A stretch of DNA of 64,000 bases from Humulus lupulus. Taxonomy: Eukaryota > Streptophyta > Magnoliopsida > Rosales > Cannabaceae. Location of the stretch: assembly GCF_963169125.1 (NCBI RefSeq), contig NC_084795.1, positions 194,716,214 to 194,780,213 of the forward strand, given 5' to 3'. A model generated the notes under the pieces. The model searched no databases. It was not told the origin of the DNA and worked only from the letters and a program-made list of their open reading frames with translations. Of the stretch, positions 1 through 12,373 are shown one piece after another; within the stretch, counting starts at the first letter, position 1; each line of letters begins with the position of its first letter. A program made the translations under genes and the position numbers.

Positions 1-47
1 TCCCTAAAGCGAGGATCTAAATCTCTATCCTCACTTTGGGCAACACC

Positions 48-2973
48 CTATTTGGTGACCTCATCACCGGATTGGGCTTGTGTATCAATCGCCATCTGCA
101 ACTTATTTGAGGTAGTACTCTTTGATGTTCCCCTTTTCGCCTTCGTGACTGAGGCGTTGTAGCACTCCCTGGCTTCCCTCTGGTTTCCCAACACACATCC
201 TACCCCTGCGTCTGTCAGGAATTTCATGGCCAAGTGCCACATAGAGGTGACGGCCAACCAATATAGGCCTTCCAATGACGGCATTGTACGCCGAAGGACA
301 ATCGACTACTATAAAAGTAGCAAGTAATGTCCTGGTAGCAGGCGCTGTACCTGTCGTCACTGGTAGTCTGATTGACCGTGCAGGGGCGAGTCCCTCACCA
401 GAGAAGCCGTATATTGTTTGGTTGCAGGGCTCCAGGTCCTTAACGGACAACTTCATGCGTTCCAGCGAAGACTTATACATAATATTCACCGAACTTCCTG
501 TATCGACCAGCACTCTCTTCACCATCATGTTGGCCATTTGGATATCCACGACCAGCGGATTGGAATGTGGGTACCGGACATGTTGGGCATCGCTATCAGA
601 GAAGATTATCTCGCCCTCTTCTGATCGAGCCTTTTTTGGCGCGCGGTCCTCCACAGTCATCATCTCGATGTCCTGGTCGTGGCGCAGAGTCCGAGCGTAT
701 CGTTTCCTGGCCTTTCCACTGTTTCCCGCGAGGTGCGGGCCCCCACAGATGGTTAACAATGTGCTAGTCACGAGGGCAGGCTGCAAGGGTGGCGAGCGTT
801 GGCGTGTGGACACTTGCTCGTTGCAACCTGGAGCTTCTCGTTGGGAATTTCCTGAGGCTCGTACGTATCTTCTCAAGTGTCCTTGTCTAATAAGGAACTC
901 GATTACATCTTTCAGCTGGTTGCATTCATTTGTGTCATGTCCGTAGTCGTTATGATAACGACAGAACTTGGTAGTGTCTCTTTTCGAAATATCCTTTTGA
1001 ATGAGGGCAGGCTTCTTATAGGGCACACTGGAACTCGTGGCCTGATAAACCTCTCCCCGAGACTCAACTAGGGCAGTGTAGTTAGTGAACCGAGGTTCAT
1101 AATGGTTACCCTTGGTTCGTTTATTGTCGGAGGTGGAAGGCTCATTGTGCGGCCTTTTTCCACCATTCTTGCCATTGCCGTTGCTGTTCTCGTTTCCCTT
1201 GCCGTTGCCATTAGGCTTGGACCCATTGGCGGCTTTAGCGGGCTCAGCTGCCTTCTTATCCTTGCCTAGAGGCTTTCCATCGTCGGCTATGGCATCTTCG
1301 AGCTTGATGTAACGATCAGCCCGGTCCAAGAATTCCTGGGTAGTTCTAACCCCATCCTTTCGGAGACTTTTCCAGAGAGGGGTGCGACGCCTAACCCCTA
1401 CGGTTATGGCCATCATTTTGCCTTCGTCCCCCACTGTTTTTGCTCCAGCTGCTGCTCGCATAAAGCGTTGTATGTAGTCCTTCAGTGGTTCTCCATTCTG
1501 CTGGCATATTTCAACCAGCTGGTTTGCCTTGGTCAGATGCACACGACCTGCGTAGAACTGTCCGTAAAACTCCTTTATGAACATCTCCCAGGAAACTATG
1601 CTTGCAGGAGGGAATATGAAAAACCACTCCTGCGCGGCATCAGAAAGTGTTGCAGGGAAGATCCTACACCGAGCATCTTCGGACACTTTCTGAATGTCCA
1701 TTTGTATCTCAAACTTATTGACGTGAGATACCGGGTCACCGTACCCATCAAAGTTTGGAAGCGTAGGCATTTTAAACTTGCTAGGAGTCTCTGCCATAGC
1801 TGTCCTTTGGATGAAAGGAGTGCCTTTCCTCCTGTCATGGTCGATGTAAGATGTTCTTCCCCGACCAGCTGTCGCACCGCCTGGTTGAGGGCATCTATCT
1901 GGGCCTGCACAGCGACAGGAATCGTTGTGGCCTCTGTTGCTGGGGGGATGTTCTCGCCATGTCACTCACGACGATCATTGAGCACATCTCTCAAATCCTC
2001 GTCTCTTCTCCACTGCTCGCTACCTCCGAGTCGGTTGAAGACGTTATTTTGCCTAGATTCCCCCCAGCGTCCCGTCTGCCGAGTTGGTCATCTTGAGGTG
2101 GCTGATTCCTATTTCCACCTCTTTCGTCATTCCTCTGACCGACATTTCCCCTGCCAAAATCGGCCTCATCATAACCATTGCCATCTCTGAATCATAATTG
2201 GCTATGACGGGATCGACTGTTCCCTCGATTTCCCTCCCGGGCTGAAACGTCCCGAGCGTTAGAGGGTGGCTTGCATTGGTCGTTAGGTCCCTGTGCATTA
2301 TCGTGTCGTGGGGGACCTCGGATCGCAGAGCCTAACTCTGAGTTCCTCCTGTTACCAGGAGGATGATGTCCTCTGTTCGGAAGGTTCGGCTCGTCGCCCC
2401 TATGGCGTCTAGGACTGCGAGGCTGATGCCCCGTCCTATTCTGCCTTTGATGCGGGGATCGCAGCGACTAGCTTGGGATGGAGGCTGTGCCTCAGGGTCC
2501 AGTGGGACATCGTCGTGGGGCACCTGAAGCTATTCAAGCCTTTGCAGACTCGAGGGTTGGATAGGTGGGCTAGGATTATGACCCCTTTGCGCTGGCCCAT
2601 TCGTAGGCTGATCAGGTTGCGAGGCAGGTGCAGCTTGATTCCTAGCCAATTACAAGGCTGCCTCGAGGGCCGCCATGGCTTCGCTCTGGCGATGGTCCAT
2701 CTCCGCTTGCCTCTCACTTAACTCCACGCGCTGCCACTCAATTTCTTGTTGCTGCCACGCCATGACTTTGGCAGCACTTTCTTGGCTGGCTCTCAGATTG
2801 GCCAGCTCTTCATGCAGCGACCGCAGAGTGCTTTTTAGCGTCGCGTCATCCATTTCTTCCTCCTCAAAGTCCAAATGTGGCTCATCCTCAGCCACGCTTG
2901 CAGGAGGAGGAGGAGGCGGGCTTGATGGTGCAGCGGCGGCCACCTGTCCAGTTTTCCTTGTAGTTTTTGCCAT
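48..2973 (-). pseudogene. Gag-protease polyprotein of element A (broken)
   Basis: Gag packages retrotransposon RNA and the retropepsin-like protease matures Gag-Pol. The likely start is the ATG at 2973 (MAKTTRKTGQ...), followed by an acidic and coiled N-terminus. A long open stretch from about 1965 to 103 holds the gag domain (RCRIFPATLSDAAQEWF, then a PLKDYIQRFM block), an N/G/K-rich linker, a zinc-knuckle-like CRYHNDYGHDTNEC and the protease motif [13 protein letters not shown] with the catalytic Asp. In-frame stops occur near 2648 and 2543. A frameshift near 284 moves the protease tail into another frame, ending at 48. It is therefore inactive as it stands. Pol lies beyond the window. Confidence 0.85.
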
Positions 2974-3000
2974 TGTTTTTCTCAACGGTGATATATCAAG

Positions 3001-3018
3001 CTCTCAATGAAAGCACCA
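3001..3018 (-). other. Primer binding site of element A
   Basis: The minus strand reads TGGTGCTTTCATTGAGAG three bases inside the LTR edge. TGG is the expected complement of a tRNA 3' CCA end. The same string follows the 5' LTR in elements B, C and E. I cannot name the tRNA from sequence alone. Confidence 0.6.
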
Positions 3019-3021
3019 GAA

Positions 3022-3613
3022 TGTTGACCCATATTTTGGTCAACTGACACGGAGTCAAAATACGCTTGACGTGGAAGGATATGTTGAAATAAACGTAATG
3101 ACAAAAATAATATGAACGCAAGATTTTATAGTGGTTCAGCCCTAGGATCAGGTAATAACCTACGTCCACTTAGATTGTTATTGATATAAGATCAAAGGGA
3201 GTGATCAAAGAACTAGGGTTCAATGTGTTTCACCAACCTCTGAAGAACAAGACAATATCTCAAATAGAATCTCTCTAGTTTCAAATAATTCGAAAGCCAA
3301 AAGTCCCTTCCTTGAGCTATCTTTCTCTATTTATAGGCTCAAGGGGGGGTTACATGAATTTGTTACAGATATTCTCTCCTAAATAATCGGATACTCAGGA
3401 GATTGTGGGAGTTAATTTCGGGATCTACAAAGATCTTTATAGAAACATCATGTAGCATGCGAAACCCGCGACCAGACTGGTCGCAGGTAAGACTAGGCTG
3501 CCTACTGCTTATAATTTGTCTTCTGGTCGATATCCTAGCAGAGTTCCTCCAAGTGTCAGCCACGTGTCCGGGAATCACTAGCCACGTCATCCAAGCGAGT
3601 TTTTTGGATAACA
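3022..3613 (-). repeat. 5' LTR of element A
   Basis: 592 bp. On the minus strand it starts TGTTATCCAAAAAAC and ends GGTCAACA, giving TG...CA termini. It aligns end to end with the 586-bp LTRs of element B. It contains a 17-bp palindrome at 3468-3484, made of GCGACCAG and CTGGTCGC around one A. A TATA-like CTATAAATAG sits on the minus strand near 3335. Confidence 0.85.
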
Positions 3614-5977
3614 CTAATATTTTAATATATTAAAATATTTAAAATTAAGTTGTTAGTCTATTTTTAAATTTTAATTTGAATCTTTGTAAAAATATCTAAT
3701 TATTTAAATCTCAACCAACAAAAATATATTATTTTAAAAAACATTTTTAAATGATAAAACAAATCTAATATATTTGGCTTTGATTATAAATAATCAATTT
3801 TCACTTTTTTATTTAAAAAACAATTAAATAAAATAAATGGGTGAATAGTACCCGTGACAGGTGCGCACGCAATTGCAGCCACGCCAAAAATTTTCCGGAA
3901 AATTTTTTGTGCAATTTTTTAAACCAAAACTATTTTCTAATTTATTTTTAACATGTTTTACACAAAATATAGCATATATAAAAATTAATGGCATAGAAAA
4001 CACAACAAAATAACCTAAAAATTGCCAATAACCACATAAAATCAATATGCTTCATAAAAACATGAAAATCCATCCAACTATTCAAACACATCAAATAATT
4101 AAATTTTTAACATGTTCATGCATGAAGACAAAGTTTACCAAATGCTCTGAGGCCAGTTGTTAGAAAAACTTATACATGATCTTTACTTATTTTCATGTAG
4201 ATCTAATATTAAATAAGTTAATATGAGACAACCTAGAACATGTTTCTAAAATTGAATTCAAATAGGAATAAAGATAAGAATACATACATTATACGCAGCG
4301 GAATAATATAGTCATTCCTTCAGTTTTTCTAACCCTTGTATCCTTTTTGTCGCAAAATATTACCAAGAAACTGAACCGATCTTCAATTTTCTTCAAAACC
4401 TTTGAAAGTATACTTAGAATCACCTAGACTACAGTGAGCGATTCTCAACACATGAGATAGATACAGAGAGAAGAAGAGAAAAGAACAATAAGGCTTAGAA
4501 AAGGAATTATGTTTAGAGAGAATCTAAAACCTACCAGAAAATAAGTGTTTGTCATCTGATTTCAACTCTCACTTAACATTCCTTTTATAGACTCATTTAG
4601 GTAATTTATTTTATTAAAAAATCAATAAAATAATAGACAATAATCAGCCTTAGGTTGAAATTATCATAGGCTTTAGGCCTGTGAAATTTCCCATTTGATT
4701 ATAAGCCCGTTGGACATAAAATCAAGGCCTGTATTATTTTCAATTGATTTAATTAATTAAATAATTATTCAAATCCTTTATCAAATTAATTATTTATAAT
4801 TTGAAGATTGATTTAAACTTATTTATTAAGTTAGATACAAATTTATCTTAATTAATAAATCTGCCCTAATTTGTCTTTTCTTCTCTGAATTATATAACTC
4901 TATGAAACTATCCAAAATTGACCTAGTCAACTTTCATAATTCTAATTGATAATTAAATAAATTAATTGAGACTGTCTAGATGATTTTATCCAAGGTACAG
5001 TGGGGACCATGGGCCTATGAAATCAAGCTCTAATAAGTTATCATAAATCTAACAAATAAATTTACTAACTTATTAATTCCTTGTGACTCCACTAAAGACT
5101 CGGAATTTCTTCATAGAACGCTCTATAACCAATATAGATATGATATTAATTATCCATTGTTACAACCATAATTGTCACTCATTCCTCTATAGAAGGTATA
5201 CAATGAGATGGGACTAAAATACTGTTTTACCCATCATTGTATTTTATCCTTAAAACACTTAGTTCCTTGTAAATGATATTTCAGTAAACTAATATTAATT
5301 ACTGAAATGAGATCTCTATCATTTAACACCTTGAACCAAAATAAAAGGAAACCATCCTATCACTTCTTCACCAGAAGCTATAGATGTTCATATCTATGAT
5401 TAACACTCCCACTCAATTATACTACCAAGTTCCCCAGATGTAAGTATGGGCTAGTCCGCAGGGTAAGTTGGTAATGAACAAGTCAAAGAACTCAAATAAT
5501 ACAATTAGTTAGACTACTAACCACTCAAAATTGAGATTGAATTGACCTATGGTCAACCATATGATATGACTAGAATAGATAATAACGGTATGTTTACTTA
5601 TGCAATCAACTGTCAATATCGGTCATGTCCGATGTAATAAATACATATGATCTTATCTACTTTGCTAATGTTCTGGAAAGAACATACTACAATGTGTAAG
5701 TAGATCATATCGTAGATTGGCAAGTCAGTGTAAATCATGTGCACTAACTTATTTTGAACATATAATCATATTTATATTCCACTATAATTATGTCACTATA
5801 AATATGATTAGCTATATGCTCGGGATTTAATAGAAGTTTATATTAAACAAATATTCTTGAAAATAAAACATGTGAGCAAAGTGATTGACCACGTCAAAAA
5901 ATGATTTCTATTCTTTTATTGATATTAAATGAGATTAAAAAGAAATTGGGTTTTATTTAGAGCATAAAATCCTAACA
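3614..5977 (-). mobile_element. Element F: Angela-like Ty1/copia, 5' LTR and leader only
   Basis: Sequence from 3614 matches the untranslated leader of copia element D (from about 21341), and 4158-5977 matches D's LTR. Only the 5' end in minus orientation is present. The rest was separated by insertion of element A and should lie beyond the window start. AT-rich, no open coding region. Confidence 0.8.
4158..5977 (-). repeat. 5' LTR of copia element F
   Basis: 1820 bp, bounded by TG (4158) and CA (5977), and diverged from the 1858-bp LTRs of element D. Beside it at 4143-4155 is a mutated initiator-Met-type primer binding site: the minus strand reads TGGCCTCAGAGCA where D has TGGTATCAGAGCC. 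The base change in the priming sequence and loss of similarity to D suggest an old copy. Confidence 0.8.
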
Positions 5978-6313
5978 CTTTTTGTATGAACAATTGCCTT
6001 ATTTGGGCCCTTTTTGATGTATATTGACGATGACCTTGCTTACTTTACATAGCCATATCTGATGTTGTTTTGCAAAATTTTTGAATTTTCCCTTTCTCTA
6101 TTTTCTGCTTGCTAGCTTTGCTCCATATGCACTTTACATGAACTTTGCATTTTTCGCTCCTTTGAATTTTCTCCTTTCATTGTTGTCTACTTGCGTTCTT
6201 TGCTCCTTATACACTTTACATGAACTTTGAGTTTTTGTTGCTTTGTTCCATATGCACTTAATATGAACTTTACATTTTCGCTGCTTTGGTGCATGCACAT
6301 GATATCTCTTATG

Positions 6314-6353
6314 CCCCCCAAGTGACTAGGGGAGCAAGGGCACCTGGTCACTT
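6314..6353 (-). other. Post-pol hairpin with G6 tract (element G copy)
   Basis: On the minus strand AAGTGAC...GTCACTT forms a stem with a loop of about 26 bases, followed immediately by GGGGGG. The same layout occurs after integrase at 37262-37302 (element B) and 52591-52631 (element E). Confidence 0.55.
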
Positions 6354-6903
6354 ATAATGTGGCAAGCCCTCATATTGGCGAGGGGACCCGCAAAGGACCC
6401 CTCTGATGCATGCAATGGCTCTCATGAATTTAGGAGATATTACTGTATTTTATTAGTTGTTTGTAATGGCTCTTATGTTTCTGCGATTAGAATTAAGAAT
6501 TTATCGCAGCCCCTTGTGTCCTATGTAATAAGTGTCACTTTCTTATGATCGGTTTGCATGACCTAACGAGTTTCGCCATTCAATAATAGACCTCATAAGG
6601 CATTGGAGAAATCATGACGGTGCTGAGGACATCGCTTTTAATTCTCATTGATTGTGGCCTATGGTCCTTTACATGGAAGTCAATTGGAATTGACACAAAA
6701 CTCAAAATAATCATATTAAGGGTGAACACTTAGGAGTTGGTCTTTGATTACATAAGTTGGGCATCGGCCCTGTTACCGATAGTACTTCCTCAGGTGCTCT
6801 TCATTTCAATACCTAGGGACCTCCTTGCCATTTAGTCTTGCCAACTTGTATGTTTTGGGATGCATGACTCCTTCAACTAATTATGCCCCCTCCCAATTTG
6901 GAT

Positions 6904-7345
6904 CTAGGACCACAGTGGATGGGTCTCATGTATTGAAGAACTCACGAAGAAGGACGAGGTCACCAATGGGGAACTTTCGGTCCTTGACCCGGGAGTTGAA
7001 GTAGCGAGCCACCTTCTTCTAGTAGGTTGCGACCCATAGGTTAGCTTGTTCCCATTTTCATCAACAAAATCTAGGGAATCGACAAGCAGTGCCTTATTCT
7101 GCTCCTGATCATAGTTAAGCCTTCTGTGCGACAAGACATCTATTTTCGCAGGTAGCATAGCCTCATAGCCATAGGCGAGCGCGAAGGGTGTGTGTCCAGT
7201 GGAAGTCCTGGTTTGGTTCTGTAAGACCATAGTAAGTCTGGGAGTTTGTCTAGTCATGCCCCTTTCGCTTATTCTAGGAATTTTTTCGAAGTATCCTTGA
7301 GGGTCTTGTTGATTGCCTTTACTTGTCTATTTGCTTGCGGGTGTG
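6904..7345 (-). pseudogene. Integrase C-terminal fragment (element G)
   Basis: From 7345 downward the minus strand encodes a decayed AHPQANRQVKAINKTLKDT-like segment, matching the region around the catalytic Glu of Ty3/gypsy integrase. It is followed by TGHTPFALAYGYEAMLP and an arginine-rich tail, typical of plant Tat-lineage integrases. In element B the corresponding block is at 37830-38160. Frameshifts interrupt it and the N-terminal zinc-binding and core parts are missing. No function is expected. Confidence 0.75.
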
Positions 7346-7350
7346 CCTTT

Positions 7351-9600
7351 GCTAATTTTTTTTTCACAAAACCATGGCAAACATCGGTATTTTAAAAGCT
7401 ATAATTATTTAATTTGAAAATATTTAATTTAATATAAATAAATGTTAAATTTTAGATTTGGAACAAAATTAGTAAAAATAAAATTGTGAAAGACAAATGT
7501 GACAATCCCATATCAATTATCTTTGAAAGGCCTAATACTCCAAATATATATATATATATATATATTTGGAAGACTTCTCAATGGTTATTACCCATGGATG
7601 GTTATCACAAAGCACTAAACAAGTTTTTTTATGAAGAATGATTATAATGACGATGAAAATAAATAAATAAAATATATAAAATTAATGATTTTGAATTTTT
7701 TAGATTAATTAGACAATAAACATTAGTTGGAAAGATAATGATCACATTAATTCCAACCACAACCACATAAAATCTCCCCCACATGGTTAAGAAATCATTG
7801 CGGGAGTTGTACATGTAGACAATAAATAAAGCCTTCACGTACATGTAGACTATAAATAAAGTCTTCATTCTTTTACTTTGATTTGTCCCAAAATTAGTAC
7901 TTGGACATTTCTCTTGTATGGGTGATTGAATAACCCAATCTTACCCAATTAGTTATAATTTTTAAAATTGATCGAATCTATATCAATATATAATTTATTA
8001 ATGGGAAATTACCATATATACCGTTTTTTTAAGTATTTTTTTATTTTTACGGTAAATTTTTTTGCTTTTCATTTTTATACTTTCTTTTTTCTATTTTTAG
8101 GTAAAAGTTTATTATTATATTTCATTTATACGGTTTTCTCATTAAACCGTTTTTCCTTCTGCTTTTCTTTTTGCTGTCCGATTAGTTTTCTCCATTAAAT
8201 CGGTTTTCACCTGAAACTTACTTCTAAATAAGATAATACAGCTTCAAACGAGTGAACTTACTTCTAAATGCCTTTCAGTTTGATCCCTTACTAATCAGTT
8301 ATCTTGAAGTTGTTGTAGGGGATGACTGCACACACCCATTACTAATGAACTCTGAAGCTAACTAAGAAGATGATGATGATGATGTCCAAGATTGTGACGA
8401 TGCTGATGAAGATTCTGACAACAAAATACAGAAGCCAGTTGATTCAATTGTATCAGTATATAGATTACTGACTTGTATGTTTATGCTTTAAGTTTGTATT
8501 AACTTGTATGTTTATGCTTTTCGTTTCCAGTTATTTGCTCTAAATTTCAACATATAGATCACCTATCTCACTTGAGTCATTCTATTTGAAACCAGGTTCA
8601 ACTATTTATATACTTTATGCTCAACTATGCAATGGAGATTTTACTTGACACTATTTAGTATGCTCCCAGTAAACATTATTGTTGGTAACTATATCAGCAA
8701 ACATGTTTGAAGCAAGGTACACATTCAATTTTGAAAATGGACATTAATTTCCTTATCGAAACTGAGATGTCTAAACCATTTTCTTCAAATTTGAAAATTC
8801 ATTCTGGACTTGGTTTCTTCATATGCATGGTTGTATTGGGCTATGCCTATGCAGGTACAATCATGCAAGTGATCTTATGGACTATCAGCCTCAATCAATT
8901 CCATTATTCTATATGATAAAACTAGTCACTTTTTCCTTGTTCTCTTTCTCCATTATAATTCATCTATTTATTTTGCAGGCAAGTTTTATTGGTATCTGAA
9001 ATTATAGTATGTCTAGGCATACTCTTAAGCTTTTAAATCGTACTTCATGAAGATAACTTTCTAAGCATATCAACTTTGTTTTAATTAATCTCTTATATCA
9101 CTTTTATGTCACACATTTTTCCACCTTATAAAGCAAGGGAATTACAAGCCAATGCATACCAGTAAACAACTTTACTCATTAAGTTTATTTTAATTCATCA
9201 TATTTATAGTCAATAAAGGTTCCGAGGCAGAGTCATTAAAAGCCTCTTTTGCTTCTAAACTAAAGTTTTATCTACATTTTTTTTATTCTTTTTTGTAGTT
9301 GAGATGAGAGCCTAATAATACTGATATAGACACATGGTGACATGTTTATAAACTGAGGAAAGAATTGAAGGGCGGATCAAATTATGTGAATGGCTAAATA
9401 TATCAGAGATAAATGGAGTGTATGACATTGCATAATATTCAGACCACGTTTCAGATTATGCATTAACAGGAGCAATTTACAAGGCTCATTAGACTCTTGT
9501 ATATTATGATTTGTACTACTAATGACTCAGAAGGCTGACTCTCATAAATTGTTATTGTACTTCAATTGAGCTACCATCATAGAAATTAAACCTTTTTAGC
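7351..9600. other. AT-rich low-copy interval with no supported gene
   Basis: No long open frame. It contains a 30-bp perfect palindrome with an (AT)n core at 7540-7569. A possible exon remnant lies at 8273-8490. From 8690 to 9020 short stretches end in pyrimidine tracts plus CAG, which could be relics of introns of a decayed gene. I could not assign the rest. Confidence 0.4.
8273..8490 (+). pseudogene. Possible exon remnant with acidic tail, unidentified
   Basis: After a splice-acceptor-like TGCCTTTCAG, one frame reads EVVVGDDCTHPLLMNSEAN, then a stop, then EDDDDDVQDCDDADEDSD and a short tail to a TAA at about 8490. The mixed hydrophobic and acidic composition is more protein-like than the surrounding AT-rich DNA. 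I do not recognise the family. It could be chance. Confidence 0.2.
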
Positions 9601-9614
9601 TCAATTTTATGAGT

Positions 9615-11300
9615 ATGAGTTATCCATATGAATTACGAATGCAACCACATGCAACTTAAACCAACATAAAGCTAGTCCAAGTGCAACCCAATGCAACTCC
9701 TAATGTGAGTTATCCTTATGAATTACGAATGCAACCACATGCAACCGAGAGCAACACATGGCTAGACCAAGTGCAACTCACTGCAACTCCTAATATGAGT
9801 TATCCATATGAATTACGAATGCAACCACATGCAACCTAAACCAACATAAGGCTAGTCCAAGTGCAATCCAATGCAGCTCCTAATGTGAGTTATCCTTATG
9901 AATTACGAATGCAACCACATGCAACCGAGAGTAGCACATGGATAGACCAACTGCAACCCACTGCAACTAACTGCAACTCCTAATATGAGTTATCCAAATG
10001 AATTATGAATGCAACCATATGCAACCTAAAGCAATGCATGGCTAGTCCAAGTGCAACCCACTGCAACTCATTGCAACTCCTACTGGGAGTTATCCATATG
10101 AATTACAAATGCAACCACATGCAACCTAAAACAACACATAGAAAGCTTGAGTTACCTCTATGCAACCGAATGCAACTAAATGCAATTCTTAATGCAACCT
10201 AAAGTAACCCACATGCAATTACAAATGGAATCTTACATACAAGCCCAATGCAACCATCTGCAACCTTGTATACACGCTCATTGAAACTAATGCAAGCGTA
10301 ACATACCCCAATGCAACCCAATGCATATTCAAATGTAACTCCATGCAATATTGTAATTGTTGCAACAAAAGTTGCACATGTTTCAAAATTGGTTGAAACA
10401 TACATTGAAGAGGTTTCATACATTGCTCTAATTTTGCATCTTAAATGCAACCTCAAATGCAAGCCTATTTGAACCTAATGCAGCCAAGTGCAACCTAAAG
10501 CAACCTCATGCAACCTAAAGCAACACATGGCTAGTCCAAGCGCAACCCAATGCAACTCCTAATGTGAGTTATCCATATGAATTACGAATGCAACCACATG
10601 CAACCTAAAGCAACACATGGCTAGTCCAAATGCAACCCAATGCAACTCCTAATGTGAGTTATCCATATGAATTACGAATGCAACCACATGCAACCTAAAG
10701 CAACACATGGCTAGTCCAAGTGCAACCCACTGCAAATCCTAATGTGAGTTATCCATATGAATTATGAATGCAACCACATCCAACCTAAAACAACACATGG
10801 CTAGTCCAAGTGCAACCCACTGCAACTCCTAATGTGAGTTATCAACACATGGCTAGTTCAAGTGCAACCCAATGCAACTCCTAATGTGAGTTATCCAGAT
10901 GAATTACGAATGCAACCACATGCAATCTAAAGCAACACATAGAAAGCCTAAGTTACCTCTATGCAACCGAATGCAACTAAATGCAATTCTTAATGCAACC
11001 TAAAGTAACCCACATGCAATTTCAAATGGAATCTTACATACACGCCCAATGCAACCATCTGCAACCTTATATACATGCTCATTGAAACTAATGCAAGCGT
11101 AACCTACCCCAATGCAACCCAATGCATATTCAAATGTAACCCAATGCAAAATAAATTATTAAAATTTAACCAAGTGCAACCTCAAATGCAAGCCCAATGC
11201 AACTTAAATCAACTCGCTACAATCTCAAATGCAATCTAATGCAACTAAAAATACCTTATGCAACCTCAAATGCAAATTACAACTTGCTATGCAACCTAAA
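9615..11300. repeat. TGCAAC-rich tandem repeat, 90-bp unit
   Basis: A unit containing GAGTTATCCATATGAATTAC followed by several TGCAACC-type words recurs with starts at 9702, 9792, 9882, 9982, 10082 and again at 10561, 10651, 10741. Spacing is 90 bp, sometimes 100 bp through one extra TGCAACTAAC-like module, so the unit appears built from roughly 10-bp blocks. A longer segment beginning near 10141 is repeated near 10942, an 801-bp higher-order period. Looser TGCAAC words continue to about 11640. No coding potential. Confidence 0.85.
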
Positions 11301-11640
11301 ACAACTTATAAAAATTAATTTATATATTTCAGCATGTTAAGCAACTATTTATAAATCTCATTATGTAAATTAATCATTCTTATACAACCTTATGCAATCC
11401 ATTTTAATCGATAGCATCTTAAAAACTCATGCAAATTTTATCATGTTAAGCAGCTATAGCAACCTCATATTGTAAATTAATCATCATTATGAAATCCAAT
11501 GCAACCGAAAGTAACTTAAAAAATTCATATACAATTTTCAATGACTTAAGCAATCTAATTTGAAACTAAAGCAACATAAAAAAATCTTCATTTGCAACTA
11601 AAGCAACTTCAAAATATCATATGCAATTTACAACATATTG

Positions 11641-12373
11641 GTACATTATGATGTAAATCAAATTTTTTTGGCTTTCAAATGAAGAAAGGTCACAAGAAAG
11701 CATTAAACATATGTGATTCCATCATGGTAAAAAAAATAGTATTTCATTAATTGTCTTAAAATTTTGAATATACATATATTTTTATATATGCATATATATA
11801 AAGTTATTAAAGTGAAAGGTCTAATCTATTGATCATTACTGTGATGGGTGATTAATTTAGACGAATGATAGAGAAAAATATGAAAAAGGACATGACTCAT
11901 TATCAAAGTTGAAAAACATGTAAATTTAAGTTGAGAAAACCAAATAAAACCTCCAAAAAACTAAAGAATAAAGTTAAGACCGTATTCTAGAAATAAAAAC
12001 TTAAGAATTATATATAAATGAAACATTTTTAAAAAAATCGTATAAATGAATAAAGAATTTTCTATATCTGTATAGATGAAAAAACCCCTTTATTAATTAT
12101 ACATTTATATCTACATATTTATATAAAACTACGACTATAATAATTGAGGTGGCAACACCTGTGTCTTTTCTATATTTTTTATATTTAGAATTTTCTTAAT
12201 ATATATGTTGGTAATTTATTTTATTCTGTAAAAATCTCACATGTTTTTAGATATTTATTAGCTTTTTGAATGAATGCAACATTTTTTTCTTATTATTATT
12301 TTTATTGTAATAAGTGAGTTGGCAATACTAGTCTCTTTTCTATATTTATAAAAAAATTGTTAGATAATAATTA
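11641..12373. other. AT-rich interval, nothing recognised
   Basis: Very AT-rich with no open frames. A block at 12170-12300 (TTATATTTAGAATTTT, later ATATATGTTGG) is repeated at about 12760-12900, flanking the inverted repeat at 12374-12741. Confidence 0.4.

Larger units (their letters stand above)
1..3613 (-). mobile_element. Element A: Tat-like Ty3/gypsy retrotransposon, 5' part, cut by window edge
   Basis: Reading on the minus strand, the order is LTR (3613-3022), primer binding site, gag and protease, running off the window start. Its sequence parallels element B from about 40809 to 44403, so it is the same family but a different subfamily; the LTRs look only about 70% alike. The LTR edge at 3613 abuts sequence matching the 5' untranslated region of copia element D near 21341, so A appears inserted into copia element F. 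The expected 5-bp target duplication would be CTAAT (3614-3618), but its partner lies outside the window. Confidence 0.85.
5978..7350 (-). mobile_element. Element G: remnant of a Tat-like Ty3/gypsy element
   Basis: Holds the 3' part of pol and its downstream region. The integrase C-terminal half lies at 6904-7345. Beyond it is a conserved hairpin and C6/G6 tract at 6314-6353, the same arrangement as in elements B and E. Both ends are lost: the left side stops at copia F, and similarity fades at about 7350. A short imperfect repeat (about three copies of a ClCCATATGCACTTTACATG-like block, read with C for l) lies at 6117-6285. Confidence 0.7.

Noticed and set aside
275..946. 223-codon plus-strand frame
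   Set aside because: It is the reverse complement of the gag-protease coding region of element A; composition shadow only.
10199..10462. Minus-strand frames in the satellite
   Set aside because: They follow the repeat periodicity and show no protein features.
9615..11300. CRISPR-like direct repeats
   Set aside because: Units are contiguous tandem copies without unique spacers, and the DNA is clearly eukaryotic.
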